Assembly: GCA_934569215.1 (NCBI GenBank) | Contig: CAKTKF010000055.1 | Location: 1 to 6,979, forward strand | Reading direction: 5' to 3' | From: an uncultured Oscillospiraceae bacterium | GTDB taxonomy: Bacteria > Bacillota > Clostridia > Oscillospirales > Oscillospiraceae | DNA length: 6,979 nucleotides | In this document: piece by piece, positions 1-5,757 of the stretch | Layout of the letters: every line of letters begins with the position of its first letter | Position numbering within the stretch: the stretch's first letter is position 1 | Position numbers and translations under genes: made by a program | Notes under the pieces: model-generated | What the model was told of the DNA's origin: nothing | What the model saw: only the letters and a program-made list of their open reading frames with translations | The model's database searches: none

Positions 1-30
1 TACCGCCTATGACGGGAGAAAGATGCGAAT

Positions 31-720
31 ATGATTGAATTTACTGATGTTGTAAAATCCTATACGCAGGGTAACAAAGCCCTTAACGGCGTTACCATGC
101 AGATCGAGGACGGCGAGTTCTGCTTTCTGATCGGCCCTTCCGGTTCCGGTAAGTCCACCATCATCAAGCTGATCACCGGTGAGCTGAAGCCCACCTCCGG
201 CACCGTCCATGTTAACGGCTATTCCCTGGAGCGGATCCGCAAGCGCGAGGTTCCCTACCTGCGCCGTACCGTCGGCGTCGTGTTCCAGGATTACCGCCTG
301 ATCGAGAAAATGACGGTCTATGAGAACGTGGCCTTCGCCATGCGGGTCGTGGGCGCGAAGGAATCCGAGATCAAGGAGCGGGTCCCCTACGTGCTGGAGC
401 TGGTAGGTCTGGAAAGCAAGATGAACCGCCATCCCAACGAGATGTCCGGCGGCGAGCAGCAGAGACTTGCCATTGCCCGGGCGCTGGTGAACAATCCGTC
501 CACCATCATCGCCGACGAGCCTACCGGCAACCTGGATCCGGAGCGCTCCTTTGAGATCATGGCGCTGCTGCAGGAGATCAACAATCTGGGAACCACCATG
601 CTGGTGGTCACCCACGATCAGAATCTGGTAAGGCTGTTCCATAAACGCACCATTGCCATCAATGAGGGCGTCGTGGTGAGAGATGGAATTGGGGAGGAAG
701 AGAAACATGAAGCTCAATAA
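31..720 (+). CDS. ftsE: Cell-division ABC transporter ATP-binding protein FtsE
   Basis: This is the cytoplasmic ATPase of the FtsEX complex. It couples ATP hydrolysis to activation of periplasmic or extracellular peptidoglycan hydrolases through FtsX, rather than moving a substrate. The 229-residue protein has every ABC motif: Walker A GPSGSGKST (residues 35-43), Q-loop Gln86 in the segment VVFQDYRL that is typical of FtsE, signature MSGGEQQR (138-145), Walker B ending in Asp162-Glu163, D-loop NLDP (167-170) and switch His195. The length fits the family (about 220-230). The ATG at 31 follows a GGGAG ribosome site at 14-18 and gives the canonical MIEF N-terminus. The stop lies inside ftsX, whose ribosome site is within this coding region, so the two are probably translationally coupled. 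No promoter is visible in the 30 bases upstream, so transcription probably begins outside the window. Confidence 0.97.
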   Translation: MIEFTDVVKSYTQGNKALNGVTMQIEDGEFCFLIGPSGSGKSTIIKLITGELKPTSGTVHVNGYSLERIRKREVPYLRRTVGVVFQDYRLIEKMTVYENVAFAMRVVGAKESEIKERVPYVLELVGLESKMNRHPNEMSGGEQQRLAIARALVNNPSTIIADEPTGNLDPERSFEIMALLQEINNLGTTMLVVTHDQNLVRLFHKRTIAINEGVVVRDGIGEEEKHEAQ

Positions 721-1594
721 TATCGGATATCTGCTCAAGGAGGGTTTCCGCGGCATTTTCCAGCATGGCTTCATGTCCTTTGCCGCTATCTGCGTCACGG
801 TGGCGTGTCTGATCATCGTGGGCAGCTTCTCCGCACTGGCCTATAACCTGGACATCATGGTGCAGGACTTAAACAAGACCAGCGAAATTCTTGTGTACAT
901 CGACAGCAGCCTGTCCGACGCCGAAGCAAGGTCGATCGGCACCAAAATTAACCTTCTGGACAACGTTCTGGAAGCGAAGTTCGTTTCCCGTGAGGAAGCG
1001 CTTCAGAACTTCGTCAGCGACCACGACAACGACAGCGCCTTCAGCGGCGTTCAGGCGCAGGATCTGCGTCACCGTTATGTGGTCACCCTGGAGGACAACA
1101 CCAAGATGCAGCAGACCGCCGAGCTGCTTTTGCAGCTGCCCGGCGTGGATAAGATCAACGCGGCCTACGAGCTGGCGGAGGGCTTCACCACCATTCAGAG
1201 CGTGCTGCACATCGTCTCCGTGGCGGTGATCGCGGTGCTTCTGGTGGTCAGCCTGCTGATCATTTCCAACACCGTCAAGCTGGCCATGTACGACCGGCGG
1301 GACGAGATCGCCATCATGAAAATGGTGGGCGCTACCAACGGCTTTATCCGGCTGCCCTTCGTGGTGGAGGGCTTCTCCCTGGGCATGATCGGCGCCATCC
1401 TGGCCTTCGGCCTGGAATGGCTGGGCTATGACGCGATGCTGAATAAGATCAGCAGCGTGGACGCGTTGCAGCTATTCAACTTCGTACCCTTCCAGGAGCT
1501 GCTGCTCCCCATGGTTGCCACCTTTGCCGCCGCCGGTATGTTCGTCGGCATCGTGGGCAGCTGGACTTCTATCCGAAAGTTTATGGACGTATAA
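707..1594 (+). CDS. ftsX: Cell-division protein FtsX, permease-like partner of FtsE
   Basis: This integral membrane protein anchors FtsE and passes its ATPase cycle to extracellular hydrolases. I chose the ATG at 707 (295 residues, MKLNNIGYLL) over an in-frame ATG at 683. It has a GGAGG site at 693-697 with good spacing, and family members usually begin with a short basic stretch before the first helix. Hydrophobic segments lie near residues 22-45, 164-188, 215-240 and 264-288, giving the four-helix FtsX topology. The large loop at about 48-160 is the extracellular domain that contacts coiled-coil hydrolases. After helix 2 comes YDRRDEIAIMKMVGAT (about 195-210), the conserved cytoplasmic segment of FtsX/MacB-type permeases. 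The start overlaps ftsE by 14 bases, and the next gene begins 2 bases after the stop, so ftsE, ftsX and the first hydrolase are very likely one operon. Confidence 0.96.
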   Translation: MKLNNIGYLLKEGFRGIFQHGFMSFAAICVTVACLIIVGSFSALAYNLDIMVQDLNKTSEILVYIDSSLSDAEARSIGTKINLLDNVLEAKFVSREEALQNFVSDHDNDSAFSGVQAQDLRHRYVVTLEDNTKMQQTAELLLQLPGVDKINAAYELAEGFTTIQSVLHIVSVAVIAVLLVVSLLIISNTVKLAMYDRRDEIAIMKMVGATNGFIRLPFVVEGFSLGMIGAILAFGLEWLGYDAMLNKISSVDALQLFNFVPFQELLLPMVATFAAAGMFVGIVGSWTSIRKFMDV

Positions 1595-1596
1595 CT

Positions 1597-2820
1597 ATGA
1601 GCAAACACAGAGAGATAACCGTGAGATCACTTGTCGCCATCTTTTTGGCGGCGGTGATGGCGGTGAGCATCGCGCCGGTTCCGGCAGATGCCGCCACCTC
1701 CGGTGAGATCCAGAAGGAGATTGACGCACTGGAGGAAAAGAATAAAGCCATCCAGGCGCAGATCGACGCTGTGCGAAGCCAGTACGACGCCAACTATAGC
1801 GACATGGCTGATATCGTAAGCAAGAAGGAAGCCATCGATGAAGAAATTGCCCTCCTGACCGACAAGATCGAGACCACCAACGCCCAGATCTCCGCCTACA
1901 GCCAGCTCATTGCGGACACCCAGGACGAGCTGGACGCCGCCGAGGAGGAGCTGCGCACCCTGAGCGAGCAGCACCGGGAGCGCATCCGGGCAATGGAGGA
2001 AGGCGGTAGCATTACTTACTGGCAGGTCATTTTCGAGGCCAACAGCTTTACCGACCTGCTTGACCGGCTGAACATGATGCAGGAGATTTCCCAGGCCGAC
2101 CAGCGCCGTCTTCAGGAAATGCGCATTGCGTCGGACATTGTTACCGCCACCCGCATGAGCCTGGAATCGGAAAAAACCGAGCTGGAAGGCACCTGGGAGG
2201 AGCTGACGGCGGCGGAGGCCGAGCTGGAGGAAAAGCGCACGGAGTCCGACGACATGCTCCGGGAGCTGGAAAAGAAGTCCGAGGAATACCAGCGGATGAT
2301 GGACGAGTCGGAAGCCCTTCAGGACGACCTGATGCAGGAAATTGCCGCCAAGGAAAAAGACCTCAAGCAGGCAAAGTACGACGAGTACCTGGCCAAGCTG
2401 GCCATGCAGGGGGAAAACCCGCCCTCCAACGCCTCCTGGACGACCCCGGTGTCCGGCTATACCATCACCAGTCCCTTCGGAATGCGCACCCACCCGATTT
2501 TAGGCACCCAGAGAATGCACAACGGCATTGATATGGCCTGCAATCAGGGAACGCCCATTTACGCCACGAGAGCCGGCACCGTCACGGTGGCCTCCTATCA
2601 GGCCGGCGGCGCGGGCTACTATGTCAGCATCAACCATTTGGACGGCTTCGCCTCCATCTATATGCACATGACCAACTACGTTGTCTCCGCGGGACAGAGC
2701 GTGTCCCAGGGGCAGCTCATTGGCTATGTGGGCAGCACCGGCCTTTCCACCGGCCCCCACCTGCACTTCGGCATTTCCTACGCAGGAACTTATGTAAACC
2801 CATTGGCATATATCTTGTAA
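1597..2820 (+). CDS. Secreted coiled-coil M23 (LytM) peptidoglycan endopeptidase, probable FtsEX client, copy 1
   Basis: This 407-residue protein is built like EnvC/CwlO/PcsB-type FtsEX clients. It has a signal peptide (hydrophobic about 10-28, likely cleavage after Ala-Asp-Ala near 32), a Glu/Lys/Gln-rich coiled coil (about 35-265), a short linker, and a C-terminal M23 domain (about 285-407). Probable zinc ligands are His308 and Asp312 in HNGID and His390 in HLH, with His388 and His357 (YMH) as catalytic histidines. A complete set suggests an active enzyme cutting peptide cross-links, unlike the degenerate LytM domain of EnvC. The segment YWQVIFEANSFTDLLDRLNM (141-160) is the conserved hydrophobic break in the coiled coil and is shared with copy 2. 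The ATG at 1597 lies 2 bases after the ftsX stop with only a weak ribosome site, suggesting reinitiation coupling. A GTG at 1621 is a possible alternative start that would keep the signal peptide. Control by FtsEX is inferred from adjacency and architecture. Confidence 0.92.
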   Translation: MSKHREITVRSLVAIFLAAVMAVSIAPVPADAATSGEIQKEIDALEEKNKAIQAQIDAVRSQYDANYSDMADIVSKKEAIDEEIALLTDKIETTNAQISAYSQLIADTQDELDAAEEELRTLSEQHRERIRAMEEGGSITYWQVIFEANSFTDLLDRLNMMQEISQADQRRLQEMRIASDIVTATRMSLESEKTELEGTWEELTAAEAELEEKRTESDDMLRELEKKSEEYQRMMDESEALQDDLMQEIAAKEKDLKQAKYDEYLAKLAMQGENPPSNASWTTPVSGYTITSPFGMRTHPILGTQRMHNGIDMACNQGTPIYATRAGTVTVASYQAGGAGYYVSINHLDGFASIYMHMTNYVVSAGQSVSQGQLIGYVGSTGLSTGPHLHFGISYAGTYVNPLAYIL

Positions 2821-2832
2821 ATCCATTGGCAT
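2794..2832 (+). repeat. Short direct repeat across the stop codon of the first M23 gene
   Basis: A 16-base unit, GTAAACCCATTGGCAT, occurs at 2794-2809 and again at 2817-2832 with one change (C to T at the sixth base), a period of 23 bases. The first copy encodes the residues around VNPLA near the protein's C-terminus. The second begins with the stop codon and runs into the spacer. This could be a local slippage or duplication scar. No function is evident. Confidence 0.7.
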
Positions 2833-2854
2833 TGCGTCTGCTGATGACAATGCC
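2828..2854 (+). other. Weak inverted repeat in the spacer between the two M23 genes
   Basis: GGCATTG (2828-2834) and CAATGCC (2848-2854) are perfectly complementary over 7 bases around a 13-base loop. The repeat sits in the 61-base gap upstream of the second hydrolase, ahead of its ribosome site at 2871-2875. No T-run follows, so it is not a terminator. It may be chance or may slightly modulate expression of the downstream gene. Confidence 0.3.
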
Positions 2855-2881
2855 CGTCCCCATCGTGAAAAGGAGATTCCT

Positions 2882-4180
2882 ATGAAAAATCGCAAACGTT
2901 TGGTATCCGTCCTCGCCGGCGTCATGGCGGCGGTACTGCTGCTGACGCTTCTGATGAGCATTCTGCCCACCTTTGCCGGTGCGGTATCCTCCAGCGAGAT
3001 CCGCAAGCAGATCATTGCCTTGCAGCAGGAGCGCAAGGAGGTACAGAACCAGATCGCGGACGTGAAAAACCAGTACAAGGAGAACGAGAACGAGATTGCG
3101 GATCTGATCGCCCAAAAGAATGTGGTCGATCAGGAAATTCAGCTTCTGAACACCCAGATCATCAACATCAACGAACAGATCTCCGCCTACAATCTGCTCA
3201 TTGCCGACAAGCAGGACGAGCTGGACACGGCGGAAGACCGCCTGGAAACCCTGAATCAGGAAAACAAGGAGCGCATCCGCACCATGGAGGAAGAGGGGGA
3301 GGTTTCCTACTGGGAAGTTCTCTTCAAGGCCAACAGCTTCTCCGACCTTCTGGACAGGCTGAACATGGTGGAGGAGATCGCGGCCTCCGACAAGCGCCGT
3401 TTGCAGGAGCTGAGCGACGCCGCCAACAAGGTGGAGGAGGCCCAGGCCGAGCTGGAAACGGAAAAGGGCGAGTTGGAGACCACCAAGAAAGACCTGGACG
3501 ACACCCAAGCGGAAATGAACGAGAAAAACAAAGAATCGGAGGCGCTGCTCCAGGAGCTGCTGCAAAAGGCCGACGATCTCCAGGCACTGGAAGAGGAATG
3601 CAAGGAGCAGGAAAACGCGTTCCTGAAGCAGATCGCCGCCATGGAAGTACAGTTCAACGCGGCGAAGCAGCGGGAATGGGAAGCCTGGAAGGCAACCTCC
3701 GTACCTCCCACGACCCAGGCCGGCGGCACCGGCGGAAGCAGCTCCGGCGGAACGTCCGGGAGCAGCGGCGGCAGCAGCGGTGGAAGCGGCGGCTGGCTGG
3801 TTCCCTGCAGCTATACCTCCATCACCAGCCCCTTCGGCAACCGTACATCCCCCACGGCGGGCGCTTCTTCCTACCATCAGGGCGTTGACCTGGATACCGG
3901 CACTGGCGATCCCGTGTACGCCACCCGTGCGGGTGTCGTTACCATCGCGGGCTGGGGCAATGCCGCCGGCAACTACGTGCAGATCAACCATCAGGACGGC
4001 TTCTCGTCCATCTACATGCACTTAAGCAGCTACTGCGTATCCGCCGGACAGATCGTCAGCGCGGGACAGCTGATCGGCGCCACCGGCGCTACCGGTATTG
4101 CCACCGGCGACCATCTGCACTTCGGCATTTCCTACAACGGCGTCTACGTCAACCCCTGCAACTACGTCGCTCTTTACTGA
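2882..4180 (+). CDS. Secreted coiled-coil M23 (LytM) peptidoglycan endopeptidase, probable FtsEX client, copy 2
   Basis: This 432-residue paralogue of the preceding gene has the same plan: basic N-terminus and signal peptide (hydrophobic about 8-30, likely cleavage after Ala-Gly-Ala near 34), coiled coil (about 36-265), linker, and M23 domain (about 305-432). The M23 site is complete: His332 and Asp336 (HQGVD), His380 (YMH), His411 and His413 (HLH). The coiled-coil break YWEVLFKANSFSDLLDRLNM (143-162) nearly matches copy 1. Unlike copy 1, residues 281-304 are only Gly, Ser and Thr, a flexible tether for the peptidase domain. It also carries four cysteines in the mature region (240, 309, 384, 426), three of them in or beside the catalytic domain. 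The ATG at 2882 has a strong AGGAG site at 2871-2875 with 6-base spacing, so it does not depend on coupling. It is most likely an active endopeptidase. Which of the two copies FtsX controls cannot be decided from sequence alone. Confidence 0.92.
   Translation: MKNRKRLVSVLAGVMAAVLLLTLLMSILPTFAGAVSSSEIRKQIIALQQERKEVQNQIADVKNQYKENENEIADLIAQKNVVDQEIQLLNTQIININEQISAYNLLIADKQDELDTAEDRLETLNQENKERIRTMEEEGEVSYWEVLFKANSFSDLLDRLNMVEEIAASDKRRLQELSDAANKVEEAQAELETEKGELETTKKDLDDTQAEMNEKNKESEALLQELLQKADDLQALEEECKEQENAFLKQIAAMEVQFNAAKQREWEAWKATSVPPTTQAGGTGGSSSGGTSGSSGGSSGGSGGWLVPCSYTSITSPFGNRTSPTAGASSYHQGVDLDTGTGDPVYATRAGVVTIAGWGNAAGNYVQINHQDGFSSIYMHLSSYCVSAGQIVSAGQLIGATGATGIATGDHLHFGISYNGVYVNPCNYVALY
3722..3793 (+). 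repeat. Gly/Ser-coding low-complexity tract (interdomain linker)
   Basis: These 24 codons of the second M23 gene encode only glycine, serine and threonine, using mostly GGC/GGA and AGC/TCC in imperfect short repeats. The tract joins the coiled coil to the catalytic domain. Such tracts can change length by slippage, so linker length may vary between strains. The first M23 gene has no counterpart. Confidence 0.85.
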
Positions 4181-4189
4181 TTTAATATC

Positions 4190-4237
4190 ATTCCCACAGT
4201 TCATACTATGAACTGTGGGAATCCTTTCTATATTCTT
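4190..4237 (+). terminator. Perfect 15-bp stem-loop, probable Rho-independent terminator or attenuator
   Basis: ATTCCCACAGTTCAT (4190-4204) is perfectly complementary to 4208-4222, leaving a 3-base loop ACT. A T-rich but interrupted tail (CCTTTCTATATTCTT) follows at 4223-4237. The stem lies just after the second M23 stop and ends only 15 bases before the ribosome site of the S41 gene. I see no good promoter between the hairpin and that gene. It therefore probably acts as a leaky terminator that lowers protease expression relative to the hydrolases. A repressor-binding palindrome is an alternative. Confidence 0.65.
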
Positions 4238-4251
4238 GAGGTGGTTATTCC

Positions 4252-5406
4252 GTGAAAAAGAAAATTCTGATTTCGTTGAGCTATCTCCTTGTGGCGATGC
4301 TGGCCACAGTGACGACCTTAGCAGTAATTGGCTATCCGGGGTATGCCTCCGGCTCCAAGCTGGAGCAGCTGGAAAGCCTGATCCTGGAACGCTTTATCGG
4401 AGACGCCGACCAGACGGCCATGGAGGACGCCGCTGCGGACGCCATGGTGAGATCTCTTGGCGACCGGTGGAGCTACTATATCCCCGCCAGCGAATATGCC
4501 GCCCATGAGGAGCAGGTGAACAACGCCTACGTGGGCGTCGGCATCACCATCGAGGCCAAGGAGCAGGAGGGCTTCCTGGTCAAGGCCGTGAACGAGGGCA
4601 GCTCTGCCGAGGTCGCGGGCGTTCAGGTGGACGATCTGCTGGTCGAGGTGGAAGGCCGGGACGTCCGGGAAATGACCGCTGCGGAGGTTCGGAATCTGGT
4701 GCGGGGAGAGGAAGGCACTTACGTGTCCCTGACGGTTCTCAGGCGCGGGGAGCGGATGACTCTGTCCGTGGAGCGGCGGCAGGTGCAGACGGTCGTTGCC
4801 AGCGGGCGGATGCTGAGCGGCGATATCGGGCTTGTGACCATCGAGAATTTCGACGCCCGGTGCGCCGAGGAAGCCATCGCGGCCATTGACGGGCTGCTTG
4901 CACAGGGGGCGGAAAAGCTGATTTTCGACGTGCGCAACAATCCCGGCGGCTATGCCAAGGAGCTGGTAAAGGTGCTGGACTATCTGCTGCCCGAGGGGGA
5001 GCTGTTCCGCACGGTGGACTATGCCGGGAAGGAGAAGGTGGACTATTCCGACGCGGATTGCCTGGACATTCCCATGGCGGTGCTGGTGAACGGGGACTCC
5101 TACTCCGCAGCGGAGTTCTTCGCGGCGGCCTTAAGCGAGTACGGCGTTGCCGACGTGGTGGGAGAGAAAACCTGCGGCAAGGGGTATTTTCAGAACACCA
5201 TGCGCCTGAGTGACGGCTCCGCGGTGGGCCTCTCCGTGGGGAAATATTTTACCCCCAAGGGCGTCAGTCTGGCAGGGGTGGGAATCACGCCGGACGTGGT
5301 CGTACCGGTGGACGAGGAAACCGCCGCCGCCATCTACTACGACCAACTGGAACCGGAGGACGATCCCCAAATTCAGGCGGCGCTGGAGCTGCTGGAAAAG
5401 AAATAA
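4252..5406 (+). CDS. S41 family C-terminal processing peptidase (CtpA/CtpB-like), membrane-anchored, PDZ-containing
   Basis: This 384-residue serine protease cuts near exposed C-termini of extracytoplasmic proteins. It has an N-terminal hydrophobic anchor (about 5-27), a short helical region with the SLGDRWSYYIP segment typical of the family (68-78), a PDZ domain (about 92-170, with YVGVGI at 93-98), and the S41 catalytic core (about 190-350). The Ser-Lys-Gln set is complete: Ser285 in NGDSYSAAEFF, Lys310 in GKGYFQ and Gln314. The 25- and 4-residue spacings match those of characterised CtpB. It lacks the C-terminal peptidoglycan-binding extension of some homologues. The GTG start at 4252 has a GAGGTGG site at 4238-4244 and gives the basic MKKK start expected before a membrane anchor. 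Its place after two M23 hydrolases suggests it may process or degrade envelope hydrolases or regulators, as Prc does with NlpI for MepS in E. coli. That role here is inference. Confidence 0.93.
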   Translation: MKKKILISLSYLLVAMLATVTTLAVIGYPGYASGSKLEQLESLILERFIGDADQTAMEDAAADAMVRSLGDRWSYYIPASEYAAHEEQVNNAYVGVGITIEAKEQEGFLVKAVNEGSSAEVAGVQVDDLLVEVEGRDVREMTAAEVRNLVRGEEGTYVSLTVLRRGERMTLSVERRQVQTVVASGRMLSGDIGLVTIENFDARCAEEAIAAIDGLLAQGAEKLIFDVRNNPGGYAKELVKVLDYLLPEGELFRTVDYAGKEKVDYSDADCLDIPMAVLVNGDSYSAAEFFAAALSEYGVADVVGEKTCGKGYFQNTMRLSDGSAVGLSVGKYFTPKGVSLAGVGITPDVVVPVDEETAAAIYYDQLEPEDDPQIQAALELLEKK

Positions 5407-5449
5407 GCCTGACGGGCGGCAGAATAGACGGGGCTCAATGCGATCATCT

Positions 5450-5565
5450 CTTGCCTCTCCCTTTGGGAGAGGTGGCCGAGCGCAGCGAGGACGGAGAGGG
5501 AAAACTGGGGTGCAGTACCCTCTCAGTCACCTTCGGTGACAGCTCTCCCAGAGGGAGAGCCAAGG
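5450..5565. repeat. Structured intergenic repeat with 22-bp inverted ends (MITE-like or REP-like)
   Basis: The left end (5450-5471) and right end (5543-5564) are inverted copies matching at 20 of 22 bases. Each end is also a hairpin by itself: CCTCTCCC-TTT-GGGAGAGG (5454-5472) and GCTCTCCC-AGA-GGGAGAGC (5542-5560). Between them GAGAGGG (5494-5500) pairs with CCCTCTC (5518-5524), and GTCACC-TTC-GGTGAC (5526-5540) forms a further hairpin. From memory, very similar sequences recur between genes in many Clostridia and generate spurious short ORFs. Only one copy is in this window, and I see no clear target-site duplication or transposase. Mobility would need a helper enzyme in trans. It lies in the gap between the S41 gene and proB. 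Confidence 0.75.
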
Positions 5566-5587
5566 GGCTGCGTATGGTGTCACGGGA

Positions 5588-5627
5588 AATGGAGCGTATC
5601 TGTACCGATACGCTCCATTCGCTGTTT
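5588..5627 (+). terminator. 13-bp stem-loop, probable transcription terminator
   Basis: AATGGAGCGTATC (5588-5600) pairs perfectly with 5607-5619 around a 6-base loop, and a TTTT run lies at 5624-5627, about 5 bases after the stem. It is placed correctly to end the ftsE-to-protease transcript before the proB promoter. The gap between stem and T-run makes it imperfect. TACGCTCC of the right arm (5609-5616) recurs at 5628-5635, so an alternative longer-looped pairing with the left arm is possible. Confidence 0.5.
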
Positions 5628-5699
5628 TACGCTCCCCTAAATGCTGCCCGTCAGTATTTTATATGTAAAAACATTTACCGGAAACTTGCTTTCAGACTA

Positions 5700-5728
5700 T
5701 TTACTTCATTATGCTAAAGTGATATAAT
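5700..5728 (+). promoter_or_regulatory. Predicted vegetative (sigma-70/SigA) promoter of the proBA operon
   Basis: A perfect -10 box TATAAT lies at 5723-5728 and is extended by an upstream TG (5720-5721). A -35-like TTTACT sits at 5700-5705 with an ideal 17-base spacer. The flanking DNA is AT-rich in an otherwise GC-rich window. Transcription should start near 5735, leaving a leader of about 23 bases that holds only the AGGGGAG ribosome site (5744-5750). There is no room for a T-box or riboswitch, so control, if any, is at the promoter or through enzyme feedback. Confidence 0.85.
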
Positions 5729-5757
5729 GGACGAAATTGTTTTAGGGGAGAACGCAA

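Noticed and set aside
1..34. Possible tail of an upstream gene: one frame is open from the edge to a TGA at 32-34, overlapping the ftsE start by 4 bases
   Set aside because: Only about ten codons are visible and another frame also stays open past the ftsE start, so the tail of an upstream gene cannot be told from chance.
683..706. In-frame upstream ATG at 683 as the ftsX start
   Set aside because: It would place the GGAGG site inside the coding region and add MELGRKRN, which does not resemble FtsX N-termini. The ATG at 707 has correct ribosome-site spacing.
2803..2831. TTGGCA boxes (2803-2808 and 2826-2831) as -35 elements of an internal promoter for the second M23 gene
   Set aside because: No acceptable -10 hexamer lies at 16-18 bases downstream of either box, so no promoter is called.
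7..4021. Long minus-strand open frames opposite ftsE (7-816), the first M23 gene (1627-2493) and the second M23 gene (2717-4021, 434 codons)
   Set aside because: They lie wholly or mostly antisense to well-identified genes. Their low-complexity composition, rich in Leu, Gly, Val and His, mirrors the GC-rich, Glu/Lys/Gln coiled-coil codons on the other strand. I recognise no family motif in them.
4181..4234. Internal promoter for the S41 gene using TACTAT (4204-4209) or TATATT (4229-4234) as -10
   Set aside because: The matching -35 positions (TTTAAT, CTATGA) are poor, and the second would start transcription inside the ribosome site.
5409..5654. Long-range inverted match between CTGACGGGC (5409-5417) and GCCCGTCAG (5646-5654) bracketing the intergenic region
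   Set aside because: Nine bases with an unpaired insertion beyond is within chance expectation for a gap of this size, and the loop is over 200 bases.
5210..5717. Two plus-strand open frames, 5210-5539 and 5451-5717
   Set aside because: The first is an out-of-frame shadow of the S41 gene that runs into the repeat. The second translates the repeat and the AT-rich promoter region. Neither has a convincing ribosome site or a recognisable protein family.
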